Positions 10,188-25,000 are shown, counted from the stretch's first letter. The stretch is 64,000 nt of DNA from Climacium dendroides (GCA_950106755.1 OX467088.1:9098001-9162000), one strand, 5' to 3'. Numbers and translations: made by a program. Notes: generated from the sequence alone by a model not told the origin.

Positions 10188-13100
10188 ATGGAGCAAAAAG
10201 ATGACACAATTGAGGAGCCAACTCAACCACCTACAGCATTTCAATCGGCAGAAGAGATTGAGATGCGAAATGCCACGTCGGGCTTGCATTGGGAGGTGGG
10301 TGCAGTTGCTCAACCAATGAGGCTGGAGGGCATCGAGAGAGGTCCGCCTGCAATTGGTCTATTGCAACTTGATGCTTATGGCTCTCTCTCCCATGCATTA
10401 GCCCTACCTCAAGTAAGGCGGGATTATGGTTTCCCACAAGCTCTCGCAGTTCATGCAAATTTTATTGCTGTTGGATTGTCCAAAGGAGCTGTTCTTGTTA
10501 CTCCTAGCAAGTATTCAGCCACTCGCAGTGCTGATGAGCTCGAATCTCAAAAGGTCTACCTGCCCCTTCTTTCTCAAGTTCGGAAAATATTGTAGTACCT
10601 CTTATGGACAAAATTTTGTTCAGTGCTTGAAGTGATCGTGAGACGTTATCTTTCTTTTGTTATTTTGGTTTAGGGTTTCTGTTTGTATGAATTATTTATT
10701 GGGATGAATTTGTTTTCGATAATGATATGTTGCTCAGGATCTAGGCAGATGCTTTTACCTTAGCAATACTGACATCAATTATGATTGGGACATGATTGAG
10801 GCATTGCGCATTCGGGCCCAAATGATCACATAGAAGACAATGTAGTTTCACAGCTTTTTTGTACTGCTCAGAAAAATTTACGGCTTTGAACACTGTTCAT
10901 CTTGCAGGCCTTTTTCTTAGGAGGTGGTATTGAAACTAAAGAACCTGTTAGTTCTCTTTGCTTCAGCCATCAAGGTGATCTCCTGTTAGTCGGCTATGCA
11001 AATGGAACTCTACGACTGTGGGATGTTTCGAGAAGATCGGTGTCAAAAGTGATGAGTACTGAGCACTCGGAGGCCATTGTGCATACTCTATTCTTAGGAC
11101 AAGATGCTCCAGGTGCACGGAGTCTAAGAGTAATTAGCGGTGACTCTAAAGGGAGGCTTCTGCTTCACGCTTTTTCTCAACAGATAATGCCTTTGCTTCG
11201 CCGATTTTCTGTAGAAACTCAGGTAATTGCTCTCTAGAACGAGTCGTTTGTGATAGTCTACTTTATCATTTGTGGAAGGATTTTTTGCAATATTTCTTAT
11301 ACTACTGAAGTCTTCTTGTCTTCTCCTTATTGACAAGATCTGCGGTGACACTGGTTTTCGTTGGTGATTTTTTTACACAATAAATACTTGGCCCCACTTT
11401 AGTTGCACCACGAGGTGAATCTTACATACTGAACCTGATGACAGTGGAGATTCCTGTTGGTATTGTGCACGGATAGTGTCTCCTCGAGGGCGACAAGACA
11501 GGTCCTGTTCTATCTGTTTCACCTTTGCTACCGGACGAAGGTCTACAAGGTATGAATGGATTAAACTCCTCTTCTCAAGGCCGAACCTCCCATCCACCCA
11601 CGCTTGGGAGTGTAATGGGCGGTATGGGGAGCGTGGTGGGTGGAATGGTTGGTAGTGTGGGTGGTATGGACGTTGGTCGCAAGTTCCTCTATGACGGAGC
11701 AACTCCATCGAATGAAGGACCAAGGTCAATGTTTGTCTTGGTCACGCACCACACTGTTCTTGTGGTGAGTATTTTTCCTTCCGCAGTTCATTATAATGCT
11801 GAAGTCTTCCGAGTAAGGGTCTGCGTGTTACTTGTTATGAGAAACTTCTGACCAATGTGGAGTTGAACTTGTGTTGCAGGTGCGTTTGGCCGCTGATATG
11901 CAGGCGCGCCAGCCAGCTCTAGAAGTTATGTCAAAGTTGACTAGACCAATGGGAATTCGAGACGGTGCTATTGCGTATACAGCGTGGAGGCGTTTTCGCT
12001 CTAAGCCGGGATCCTCCGTGGTTCCTTCTCGTGGAAACACAAATTCCAATACATCAACTGGGAGTAATGTGTTGATGCAAAGTGACCGTGCTGATGCGAA
12101 GAAAGATGATGGCGACACGATTAATGATATCGTGGATGACGACGACTTGCCGATGTTAGCTATGGGTTGGGATACGAAGATGTTCATATGGCAACTGACA
12201 CACTCAAATCTGAGAAAAGTGAGAGAATGGGAACTTGACAGTCCTGCTGTTGGACTTGCCTGGCTGGAGGAGCAGGTTAGTATTACAAAACAATTTCCTG
12301 AAAGAAGTTTATATGTTCAGCAGATTACCGTGGTGGTTTGGATTAAGATCAAGCTGCTATTCGCTTTGAGATCCATCAGTTACTCTTTTGATATTTAAGT
12401 AATGTTTTTTGCTGCATCATTGTTAGAATTGTGAGCTGTTGAAGTATAAATATGCGATACCATGTTCTGCATTGCCTTAAGAGTTTGGAGAATTTCTGAA
12501 GTGTATAGGTGCATGCAGATGCTGGTTGTTGTGACAGCTAAGGACGAACTCTGCTTGTTCACGAAAGAAGGAGCTGAATTAGAGCGTGGGTCCATTAAGG
12601 GAGAACAAGAAGATGTGGGAGCTCTTATCTACCATACACACATTATGAACGCTCTTGGCAATCCAGAGAAAGCCTATCATAGTTCGCTATCTGTACGTGG
12701 AGCTGCGCTGTATTTAATGGGTCCCCATCAGCTATGGCGTGCTCGTTTGCTGCCTTGGCGAGAGCGCATCAAAGCACTCGAAGATGCTGGCGACTGGATG
12801 GGTGCGTTTCACATTGCAATGGAGCTTTATGATGGGCGAGCCAGAGGGGTAACTGGTCTTCCAAGGGGATTAGATGCAATGCGGGAGGCTATTATGAGTA
12901 CTTTGTTGGCACTCTTGTCTGCCTATATTGACATGGCTTTTGAATACTTGTCGGTAGCATCTCAAACTGCTGATCGACAAGGCTCAGAGGGCCAGGGTCA
13001 AGATCTGCAGGAGGTTCGAGAACAGTATGCAAGAATTGGTGGCGTGGCTATTGAATTTTGTGTGCACATTGGTAAACAGGACGTCTTATTTGAGAATGTT

Positions 13101-16100
13101 TTCAGCAAGTTTGTGGCTGTTGAGCAAAGAGGTGTGTCCAGATCGCCCTGTGTCTTCTCTTTCTCTTATTTTTCCCATCTGTTTGGTATGTTCCCCACGG
13201 AAAAACTGTTTTTTGGCATTATGTTTGTTTTTACCAGAAGTTATATCGGATGATATACGATGCACCTTCAAGGAAATATCATCTGATATCTGTTCACACT
13301 GATGTTCAGGTACATTTTTGGAGCTTCTGGAACCCTACATTCTAAAAGACATGCTGGGTGGCCTTGCTCCTGAGGTAGGTGTTTTGTCGTAGGGTCTAAT
13401 ATGTCTGGCAGTGTAGCTGTAAGGTGCCCGTCAATCAATTGGTACTGTTGTGAGACTGCAGCCGCATTAATTCAGCACTAGATTCATTTGTAACTGCTCA
13501 GTGCACAGTTCATTCTATTTAGTGTCATCCATGATTTAATGTTACACCAAAATAGCGTGCCATAGAGTAACTGCACTTTTGTTGGTTAAATAGTTCACCT
13601 CGGGGCCACATCAAGAAGCTTTTGAGCGAATAGCCACTCAATCAACAAGTGGCCAACACGAGATTCAAAGCTCACTAAATGATTATCCAAAGTTATTCAT
13701 CAATAGGTACACTAATACATGGTGCTAAAATTAGCATTAAACCTATGAAATAGGTTATCATACACTAAATTGAATAAATGGGGTAGCTGCAGACTGGTGA
13801 GGAAATAACAAAGGGTGTTTTGTCAATTTTCCCAGGTTATGCAAGCACTTGTTGAGCACTACAGCTACTATGGATGGTTGGAGAGAGTGGAGCAATGTGT
13901 GCTTCATATGGATATTGGCTCTTTGGATTTTAACCAGGCAATTCACTACCCCCACTCGTACTTTGACAACTAGGTCATCAAGCTGAAGTGTAGTCTCCTG
14001 TGATAGAGGATGTCAAAGTTGTCTAACTGTGGTTGGCGAATAATCTATGCCATCTGGACGGGAAATTAAATCACGAACAAGATTTTCAACTTGTTCTCGA
14101 ATTCATTCTGACTGTAGCACAGCTTTGACGTTGTCTGGTCTTATCTGGTTTGGGTGGGGGCAGGTGGTGAGATTATGTCGAGAACATGGACTGTACAGTG
14201 CACTTATTTATCTGTTCAATAGGGGCTTGGATGACTTCAGGTCTCCATTGGAAGAACTTTTAACTGTTGCAGACCAGGCTTCCAACCCGTCTCAGACTCA
14301 ACTAATTGGGTTTGTTTCTGCTCTCTGTCTCTCTCACTGGCCATATTTTTCTGCTTCTTTTTGTCTTTACGTGCAAGAGAAAATTCAAGTGACAATTTCT
14401 GGCTTTGAGCAGCTCATGCTTTTACTCACTCCCATAGTTCCTGTTGAGGATGTCCCAATTTGACTCCCAGTTCTGAGTTGTGAATATCAATGGAACATGC
14501 CCTCTTGCGGATGCACTCTTTATCATTTGCAGATGAAATGTTCTTGTGATTAAACAGGTACAAGCTTTTGGTGTACTTGAAGTATTGCTTCTCTGGTCTC
14601 GCCTTTCCGCCCGGTATGTTTACCAAATCCACTTTTGTCTCTAGGAACTGAATCTTAATAATTGTTGTACTTGATTTTTTGGATCAAATCATTTTCTAAT
14701 GATGGAAAGAAGCTTGGTCCGCTGTATCCGTCGGGCATGAAATAGTGTCACGGCTATGGTTCTTTTATTGACTTTTAACGTTGATGAAATTTTCTCTTAG
14801 CTGACATTTCCTCACCTTGCCACAGGCCATGGCTCTCTTCCAGACACACGTTTGCCAGGGTTAAGAGCTGAAATCTTGCAGTTTTTGCTTGATCAAGAGG
14901 GCTCTATCAGAGGTAGATCACTTACGAGCTTCAAGGCGGAAGAGGCTAGAATATACCCTCGATTGTGGTTTCTGTTGCATGTTGATATACAAGCAACCCT
15001 CCTGGTCTTGAGGTTGGCATTTCCTGAACACGGCCCCTTGGGTATTGGGAAGCAGGGTTTCGCTTATCTTACCAGTGCTGATGATGAAGATTTAGTTCTT
15101 TCAGCTTCTGAGGATGTTCATGACGGAGTGAGGTATGTACAAGCGACTGTGAATGCTTTGATCGAGATTTCGAAAGCACCTCATAAAGTCACAAGTGATT
15201 CAAAGGAGGTTGATTCAGATTCCGAGAACTCTGAAGTACATTGGCCTTCAAAAGTAGATGTTGGATATCTTTTGGACTTTGTGGCACATTTTGTGGCTTC
15301 CAGACATGCTGTTGTGTCAAGTTCTACTTTTATGGGGATTTTAGAGTATCTTGCATCACCTACACTTGGAAGTGACGGTGCACGGGCTAAAGAGGATTTG
15401 ATGGTGAGGCTACTGAGGGCTGTTCCTGATTCAAATTTGGATTCGTCTCGTACTCTTCAACTAGCACAAACAAACAATTTCTGGCAGGTAAGCTGTTGAA
15501 AGTCGGTCGACGATTTGTGTCGTCTTGATTTTTCTGCAAGTCGGTGCATTCTTTCATTAAATGCGATTTTCTAAATTTTGATGTTTGCCTTCCAGTGACG
15601 AAGAGTGATGGAGTTGGCTTTGATCTTTTGAGCAGGTTAGTGGCTTGCTTCATACACGCAAGGGTGATTATGAAGCAGCACTGGATGACTATTTAAGCGA
15701 CAAAAATCAGACTGCTCAGCCTTTTTTGTATGTCATGCAAATGCTTGATGACCAAAAAGGGTTAAGAGGTTCTGACCTGATTAAATTTCGGGAGGCTATT
15801 CTTCTGCACATTCCAGAACTTGTTCAGCATAGTAGGTAAGATTCATTTTGCAAGTGAAAGTTGTTATAGTGATCCTACCGTAAAAAGTGTATCGGGAACA
15901 GGAGTGAAGGTCCTAACGTTGTATTGGAATCTAGCTTATTGTATTCGCTGAGATGATGAGTTCCCATGTTACTAATACTATTGAGAATGGTTCATGTATC
16001 AGCAAAGGTTCGCTGTGGATTGTTTTGAAGCATTTCAGCAGCGATAACCAGAAAGTTATGGAGAAGCTTGCATCTCATCCAAAACTCCTGTTTGCCTATC

Positions 16101-18768
16101 TGAAGGGCATCATGGATGCTCGCCCTGGCGGTAGCAAGCCTTTTGGGTTGGAGAATGCAGTTAAGTTATCATTCGGCAAACACAAGGATCGTTTGTCGAA
16201 TCGTCAGCAGACTGCATCAGGCAGGTTTGGCAAAGACGAATGGAGCCCAAATGTAGACATCAGGGATTTACTACGACGATCTGATGTAGTCTTCACAGAC
16301 GATATGGCAGAACTTTATGTGGAGGTAAATTTGTCATACCCTCTCGATCATTATCCTTATCTCGAACAATAAATAAAATTAAAATGATAAAAATTAAAAT
16401 CTAGATTTCTTATTTTTTTGGTGGACATATACCAAGTTCAAATGCTTTTTATCCTTGAGGCATGCTTGTTTTGCTGGATTTGTTGGGGCAGTGGGACTTA
16501 GATTGGTGTTTTGATGCTTCTTGATATAATACTATTGACGCTAAGGATCATTATCTCTGGGTGCACCTACTCATTCAATGTGATTTGTCTGACAACTTCC
16601 TGAACATGCAGCTGTTATGCCAATTCGAACCAGATGCCGTGCTGGAGTTCTTGGAAAGCTATGAAAACTATCGGTTGGAGCACTGCCTCAAATTGTGTCA
16701 GGAGTATGGTATTACAGACGCAGCAATATTTCTCCTAGAGCGTGTTGGTGATGTTGCAAGTGCTCTGAATCTTGTGCTCAAGGATCTGGATAGTTGTAGA
16801 GATAGATTAGAGCTTTCTGTCTCCACCTTTTCAAGCACCTCGTTACAAGCTTTTGACAAGGACGACAAGTTACTGTTTAAGGTTCCTGAGGTTAGTTGTT
16901 GTCTTTGACAATTTTCTTTGGAGCTGTTCATGGGATTAATCTGTCTACTATTACCTCCTGGTGTTCAGCCCTCGAGAATATCAACTTTGAAATACCTTAT
17001 TCTAAGTCCTTAATTTTCCCTCCTTTGGGGGGTTACGAATCTTTAATGCTTACCACTACCATTATGCAAAACTTGCAGGTAGCAGCACTAAAAGAGGCTG
17101 TTGCTGTGGCTCTAGCCTTATGTCAGCGTAACACTCAACGACTTGACCCTCGTGAATCAACAATGCTCTGGTTTCGCCTCCTTGACAGGTACAGTCTTAT
17201 CTTTCTGCACAGTTAATTATTGGAAGTGAAACAGACCGTGTTCGCGCTTCATTCTTTAGTTATTCTCAGACTTAAGATTTGTATCACCTTGTTAATTGTT
17301 TTGCAGCACTGTGGAACCTTCTAAAGGTGCATCAGATCCTGCTGGATTTCTTGACAGCAAGAATTCAAGTTCAGAATTTCATACAAGTTCTGAAAAGCAA
17401 AAAGTGGCGGATTTGGGAAGAGCTGAAGTACGAGGAATATCAAAAGCTGAGCGGAAGTTGATCAAAGAACAGACCAGAGGTTCGATTTCTCAAATACTCA
17501 ACTGAATTTAATAAAGAGCCTTGTTCATAATTTCGAAATTTGCTGCTGATCAGTTTTGAGTTGATTTTGTTCTCTTCATTTGCTGGCTAATTTGAACTGT
17601 GACGCCCTGGCTTTGCTACATTGATTACTGGTACGTTCGAAGTAAGTGTTTCTTTGCAACGATTCATGATTGGCTTTGTCATATTCATTCGCTCGCAGGC
17701 AAACTTTTGAAGAAAGTACTTGTTTCGATCATGGAGGATATCATTGACGGAATGATGGGCTACATCCCTCTGCATGTTATAATGGAGAAAATACTTGCAG
17801 ATCATGGGAGCCATGCATTTGGAGACTTTCGACCCACGATTTTGAATATGCTCAGTGCGTATGGTTACGAACGAACCATACTGGTACATTCGTTGGACAT
17901 CTGATACGCTCTTTGGATCTTTCGTTTATTGTGTGTAATCGTCACTTTGTTCTTGAGTAAAGAATGCTACTACTTACAGACACTATTTTTGCATGAGGTG
18001 CAGAGGACTGCAAAGCATCTTATAGAGGAGGATACTTTCTACAACATCAATGCTCTTCGTCAAGGCTATTCACATGGATATTCTGTTGCTTCTTCCGTCT
18101 GCTGCATTTGCGGACTTGGATTGGAGGACGATGCCATGCAAAGTCACAGAAGGAATACTGTGGAAAATTCAAGTGGTTCAACATCTAGGGCTGCTTCACG
18201 TGGCTCGAATGGATTTAGTATTTTTACCTGTGGTCATGCTGCACACATAGTTTGCATAAGTAATGGAGGATCCAATAAAGAAAAGGGTTTTCTAGGGTGC
18301 CCTGTTTGTTCGCTAAAAGTGAAATCAAGCATCTCGTCCAAGAAGGCTACCGGGAAAGGAGATGATGAAGCCAGCACAGGTTCTTCGAGTACAAGTCTGG
18401 ACACAGTTGCAGCTTATTCGGTAGGCACTGCTGTCAAAAGCAATCACCATGCTCCGGAGGTCTCTCGGGTACGAGCCCTCTATGTTCTTGTCATCTTGTT
18501 TAAAACACTGTAATTCTTTACTATTCAATTCAGTTACGCATATGTTGCACGTCCTCTCCTGTTTCAGACGTACTGACTTTCTTGGTTTCAGCTGGCTCTG
18601 CTGAAGCAGCTGCAACAGGGAAAACAACTTTCAGATCTGGGACCTTCACTTAAATTACATCTGGCACCTCCTAAGAAAAGTCGTCCTCGTCGGGCATCTG
18701 TTCCTGAAATCAGTGCAACTTCAAGAAGTAGGCCTGTTCAGAGAATCTCAACGAGCTCGCGGAGGTGA
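10188..18768 (+). CDS. VPS8: VPS8, CORVET complex subunit with C-terminal RING-H2 finger
   Basis: Tethering subunit of the CORVET complex, which captures early-endosome vesicles through Rab5-type GTPases and feeds the vacuolar pathway (family knowledge). Eighteen coding exons join in frame: 10188-10553, 10908-11222, 11477-11764, 11880-12275, 12519-13131, 13310-13374, 13836-13937, 14164-14309, 14558-14613, 14826-15487, 15636-15835, 16003-16324, 16612-16890, 17079-17188, 17307-17479, 17699-17883, 18004-18468, 18592-18768. This gives 1639 residues from this Met. Landmarks are GLHWE and QPMRLEG (residues about 32-47), a WD40-like propeller with LLLVGYANGTLRLWD, the VPS8 core word RLCREHGLYSALIYLFN, and a C-terminal C-x2-C...CGHxxHxxC...CPVC RING-H2 (C1459 to C1528). 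Plant homologues carry a longer N-terminus, so the start is provisional; acceptors near 10130 would add residues upstream. All introns are GT-AG except 13938-14163, which is GC-AG. Confidence 0.93.
13938..14163 (+). other. Non-canonical GC-AG intron in VPS8
   Basis: The exon ends AACCAG and the intron begins GCAATT. It ends GGGGGCAG before GTGGTGAGA. Reading across gives DFNQ/VVRLCREHG, exactly the conserved family sequence in phase 0. No GT donor in the neighbourhood keeps both the frame and the conserved residues. A CAG upstream of the GC donor is typical of GC-AG introns. Confidence 0.8.
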
Positions 18769-21700
18769 TCTCTTACACCAAAGAGGGGCCTGAAGAGCGG
18801 ATGATACAATAGCCTTCACAAGCATCTGGTAAATCCAAGTCAGCCTTATATTCTCTGCATTCTGTTGCACGCAGGCTGCCAGTGTAAGGTTTAGAGTGCA
18901 GGGTTTGGAGTTGCTGAATTTGCTTTCTTTTCATCTGGGGTTTCGGCACTCTGGTTTCTGCGTCCTCTTATTGAATTCTTGCTTTTCAGATTTTTATCGA
19001 CTCCTACCTAAACTGTCTTTGATCTGCGACAGTACCGTTCCGTTTTCATACAGCCGTCACCCTGTGATATGTCACTGAATTACCGTTTACGATACTGTGT
19101 GGCAGGTCTTTCCACATAGCTGCAATACTATTCTTTTCAACCTGGCCGATACTTTTGAGTCCAAGTGAGATTCCTCATAGCCTCAGGTACCTGAACAAGC
19201 CCCGACCTTAGAGATGCTCAATGTCGTTATGCCAAAATGGCAAAATGGTCTCTTTGTTAATCCTGTAATGCCAGATCGGACTCAAAGTGTCCGATGAATG
19301 ACGTTAAGACCAGGGGGTGCGTATTCGGCTCGTTTTGAGCTCGATTAGTGTACAGAATACGCATGCTTTGGCGATTCTAACACGCATCAAATATTCACAT
19401 ATGAAATACTCACATACGGTATTTCAAACCGTATATAATTTTGGATATTTGTATGTAGGAAAATGGTGTACGTTTCAGTCTTTAGAAAGCACAGAATGCT
19501 GTCAACATTGACAAGCAAGATTAAAATAAGTATTTCAAGAATCGCTGAATACAACCCCTTGGTCTTAATGCCAAAGAGTGGGCAAGGGTGTGCAGATTCT
19601 GCAGACCAGCTCGCCCTACGCCCTCTCCTTAGGGCTTGCTGTTGTGCAAAATCTACAAACCCCTGCCTGCTCTCTAATACATTCAGGATTCCTTTGAAAC
19701 AAAGAATGCACCTATTCATCCATTGGATTTTTTTTCTGACTACCTTGTTGGATAGGCTCCGTCCTTTCAGGCTTAAACCCCTTCGGATCGTCAAACTAGT
19801 GGTTGGTGTCCAGATAGTAAAACGAGTTCTATTTGTACGTCCTGAAGCCAACTGGTCTGAGGGGCCTTAGCGTAGACACATTATATGTAAGATAGGAGAG
19901 GTTTTTAGAGGTTTGAGTCGCACTAACACATGCGACCACTTTTGCCTCAGGTTGTAATACAAGAATACAGTGATTTAGTACCAGTATTACTCTACTGCTA
20001 GTAATACTCGTAAAAAGTAGGTTCTTGGCGGACATCGTTGCGCTTGCGCTAATCAAACTTAAATATATTAGTGTTGCAGTTTGGTGGAAAAATAAAAGAA
20101 CGTCTGAATTGATTCTATCAGTTCCGGGTTACATTTGTCTTCCTGCTATTATGACACGACACAGATGGGAAATTGACCTTGGTGGATCGGGACATTCTCC
20201 ATTGTTAGTCCATTGGGGTTATCAGGAGATTGTGCAGGTGCAAATTTTTGTATGGAAACTTGTGCTTGTGTAATTTATGAAGGGTTGGAATAATACACCT
20301 ATTGGGTTTACAATGGCTTGTGAGGTGAAGAGAAACTCTTACGGTAATTTTTTTGTGGAGGTGCTAGTTTGTGTTGTTGAGCTTAAAGCCATTGATAATG
20401 TTCTACTTGGGTCTTCAAGGTAATTTTGAAACAATGTCTTTTATATCTTCAAGAAGTGATACTAAATCAAAGGACAAAGAAGATGTTGAACCTTGATCCA
20501 TATCCAAGCGCAACAACTCATCCATATCCAAGTGCAACAACTCATCCACATAAACATCCTTCAATTCCATTTACAATTTTTTGACTGCTAGAAAATTGAA
20601 ATTGCATTGTTGAGTATGCCTTTTCTTATGAAAGGGAATCTATTGCAATGAGAATTCACAATAGGAATTTGTGAAGCTCAATGGAAATTTGCTAGAAAAT
20701 TCTCTCCCTAAAATGGCCAATATCTATTCTTCTAACTTTAAAATATTTTAAAAATCTCCCAAACCTTACAAATTGATTGCTACTTACACAATTTTCAAAA
20801 GGTTCTTTTAATCAAACTTTCTACCCTATTTTGCACATATAAGCAAAAAAATTCAACAACTCATCAATTTCACCACTATCTCTATTATTTGATCTAACAC
20901 AACCTTGATAACAAATCTTTAGGTGTTCATTATGTGAGTAGTGTTCATTCGTCACTATTCCAATAGGGTTATATTGGAACCTGCACTCGGGCACTTCACA
21001 CTTGGGACCAAATAAAGAAAATCAAAGTTCACAGCACTCTCATTGCTGAAGAGCTTACAAAATGGTCCCAGTTTTATCGAGGAGATAGCTCAAACATTCT
21101 GTGTTCCTTTGAAACCAAGTGTAAAACGGTCCTAACTAGAGTAAACAGAAGAGTGTACTCACGTAACGAGTGATAACACAGATGATGCAAGCTGAACAAT
21201 GTACATAATAAATAGTGAGAATAAAACCCATAACCATGGTCTTGTAACATTGGTAGAGTCTAGAGCAAAAGAGAAACAACAGAGCGCTCCACTTCTGTCC
21301 AGGCTTTAGGCGACGACGAGTGCTTCGCAGAGTTGTGCACCTTTGAGCATCGACAAATCTGACCGCGTGCACATTGCCTGGAAAAGAGAAACCACAACAG
21401 AAAAAACAAGTGGCCACAACAAAGCATGTGTCAGCACACACTACTGCTTCCTCCAAAAACTCTATGTCAACATTTTTGGGGGCAATATAACCTACAGGAA
21501 GACCAGTGTGGCAGTAACCCAATTTAAAGGAATATGAGCGGCCCCAAATTGTACCGTCAACAAAGAAACCCTGCACTTACGTGTACAAAACTAGATAACA
21601 CCACTAACGAAGAGGATACTACTTGCATCATTTGAACGATTCTAACCAATTAGCAGGAGTGTAGAGTCATTGGGAGATCACTGTAGAGCTCACTGAAGTG

Positions 21701-22070
21701 CTCATTTTAGCACTACAAGAGCCATATCTATTGAAATCAAATATTTATCACTATGCATGAATTTCTTATGCAAAAATTCACGGTAGGAAATTGTAGACCA
21801 CTATTGGAGGGTTGAACGGACAGTAGACAATCCCATTACCATTCAAAGATCAGTGACCACAGACATTTAGCCAAGAATGTTGAACCCCAAAATCTTAATT
21901 GAAGGCCAGCCCAGTGTATGAATAAATACTCTGTAGATGAGTAGCTATTGATAGAGGGGGTTAGCATGATAAGAGACAGGATCAGGACTCCAACGGGTTT
22001 AGTATTCTCTACCTTATGTCTTTACTCTCCACACGTTGATGCAACTGGGACAGCTCCTCAATCTTGAAAC
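18769..22070. other. Region between the convergent VPS8 and RPRD genes
   Basis: 18769 to about 19300 looks like the VPS8 3' UTR. The rest is moderately AT-rich with no recognisable protein. Overlapping ORFs at 19387-19851 (minus) and 19463-19870 (plus) read each other's strand and show no family motif. A small imperfect direct repeat of about 30 bp, containing CATCCATATCCAAG, lies at 20498-20552. RPRD 3' UTR sequence is expected just above 21.9 kb. Confidence 0.4.
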
Positions 22071-25000
22071 TCATTGTCTAGGAGCAGGGGCAGGAGGAGC
22101 GGGGAGAGGCGGTTGGCTGTAGTAGGGCTGCATGTCGGAAGCTTGAAAGGGCTGGTAAGCCCCAGGAGTAGGTGGAGGCCGCAGTGTGAATTGGTACGCA
22201 TAAGGTAAGGGAGCTGCAGAGCTGGGCATATATGGCAGCATGGGTGGTGGAAGTGAATACACTCCACCTTGAATATCTGTTAGTATCTCAATTAGTAAGA
22301 GACTAACAAATATAAGAGAGCAGCATAAAGAACGTTCCTTATTGTATAACAGGTATAGAAGTTGTAATCAAGGAATGCAATATTTAATAATTATTTTGAT
22401 GAACTTACATGTACGGTTTCAAATATAACACATATTTTGATAAATTTTGATGATTTTACATATACTCCGTATATAGATGTGAAGAAAGAGTCTATTACCA
22501 TTTAAACGCTTAGCATATTTTAATTGTTCCCAAAGAGGGAGCACAAAATTTTAGAACACTTTGAAAGTTTTCACAATTAAAGAGTTAACAAAAAAGGTAA
22601 CCACACCTAATTGCCACACCTACCTGAAAGCGACACTCCAAAATCTTGCACACTAAGCACATATCGAATTTGGGAATGCACACTACCTCAACATCAGAAC
22701 TCGTGTCAATTTGACACCATCCACCACCAAAACTTCGAACTTTTATGGATTTTACATATGGTGTTCAATTTATGCAATCTCTGGTGTGTCGGAATCCGAT
22801 TTGATTTGGTAACAATCTGACCATTCTAACAATAGAAACCATGCTCAGAACTTAAACTGTCGCAATTAGGTGTGGGTACCTGATCCAGGGCAGACAGTAG
22901 GGTGTAGAATCAGGAGTACCTGGTACCACTTCAGCCTGTCTGCTTTCCACCCTCGGCCGCTTCTCCTGAGAGCGCCCTCCATTAGGAGAATGCCCTCCCC
23001 CTTCAGCAGCTAGTGAAGACAAGACGGAAGTAAGCACGGCAGCTGAGGACGAGTTGGCTGTGAGCTTGGCTGCAACCTCTGCAGCTACCGACGTTGCCTG
23101 TGGGCCGCTCGCTGTGGGAGAGGTCACAGCCAATTTTTTCCTTGGCGAAGATGCTACCACTCGACCGTTGTTGTCCTTGTGATGCTCTACTCCCTTCTTG
23201 TACAAAGGTTTGTTTTTGGATTTAGGGCTCGTCAAACGATGGTGTACCCTTCCATCCTGTTCTAACTGTGCTTTAGCTATCTGCAAATGCCATGCCTTCC
23301 TTAAGCCGACTCTGTCTTCCATGCACAAACAAGTTGCAGCCATAATTTAAGGAAAGCAAGATGCTTACAGATCTAGTTCAAAACTGAACAGGTACTACAT
23401 CCGTGTGAATAATGTGGTACACTAAACAAACATCAACTAAGTGCATGGACGCGAATCCAATTCGACAGCTGAACACGAGAACATGGACCAGCAAATAATG
23501 AACAAGTTCTTTTCCACCTAGTAAGATGTTTGAAGACTGGAACCATCCATCACCTCTTTCAACACTCGATTGCAGTGTATGATGATTAGTCGTATAATAA
23601 CTCAATTGTGTGATATTGCAATATTAATCGTGACAAAGGAGAAGTGTAAACCTGAAGGTGTGCCCTAACTTGCTCCAGATTCTTTTCCTGCAAAACATGT
23701 CACAAGAAATCGTGAAAAGTGGTGCATAGTGGTGTAATTTCTGATTTTTGATGTGACACGCAGCATCCGTTGCACGTAACATTTATTAATAAATGCACCT
23801 GAGCTCAGTAGCAAAAAGAAACAACAATTTTGGGCACATAGTGAATACAAAAATGCACTAGGCTACACGACCACAGGTAGACAGATGCAGAACCCTGTAT
23901 ATCATACAAATGTGCACTGCTTTCTAGGGTTTTCTAGCCAACGAAATTAATATACAGACCGTAGAGATGCAGATTCTTAACAATGCCCCACTTAGTGTTG
24001 GAAAATCGATACGATCAATTAAAAACAGAATTTTTTTTCTTAATAGAGCTTTTGAGGGTCGAAATCACCTGTTCAAGGAGGAAATCCTTCAAGTAGGTGC
24101 AGAGCAAGGCGTGACTGATTTCAAACCCTTCAAACTGTTCTACGCATTGCTTAACAACTGATTGTTGTTCCAACAGCTCATCAGCTATTGATGCTTGTAC
24201 ACCTCCTGTTCATTGCGAGAGGAAAGGAAGTCAGTTGAATTTCCTGTCATATATCCGACGTGTTCAGCCGCATGGGCTTTGAAGGATCCAGCGAAAGCTA
24301 ATTTTTACACGCATTCTGATAAAATTACACAATATTAGACACAAGCCCAATATCTAGGATACACAGAAACATCTCAAGAGACGTAATCCCATCATTGATA
24401 TTCAGAATCTGAAAATTAACCGAATGCACTGATTACTACCTCTTAAGTGAAGTTCTACTTAACCCCAAAAGGACCAAGACTCCCAAATTGGGCCACATGA
24501 TTCTAAAGCAATTTTGAGTACGTCATATGAAGACACTCTTTTGTTCAGTTCTATCTAATTTTGATCAATACATTCAATGCTGTAATTTGTTCAGTAATAT
24601 AAATTTGGCCTCATATGATTGTACTTTTCACAATATGAACAATTGAATGGATCATTTTCAAGCCACGAATCCTTGGTCCTTTAGGGATTGAGCCATCATG
24701 CACGAGACTCACATATTAACTTGGCATCATTATGAAAAGAATGAGGTCATCGGGATTCGAATCTGAAAGAAGATGAAGGGCAATACCACTGCCAGCGCCA
24801 TCTTGAGCCTCCTTCTCAAGGCTTTCAATTTGCGACACAGCTGCATAATACTTCGAGATTGTACCATGTTCATCTGCAGATTTCTCCTGTACTGCATGAT
24901 ACGATCTAGCCACTCGTTCCAGCAAGCTCCCTTCAACCATCTTCCGTCCGTTCCCAAACAAGGCCGTCAATCAGAGACTGAAGTACAAATCCGTCAGATG

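Noticed and set aside
19387..19870. Overlapping ORFs of 154 and 135 codons on opposite strands after VPS8
   Set aside because: They read the same DNA in both directions, show no motif, no splice partners and no clear promoter. Treated as non-coding spacer.
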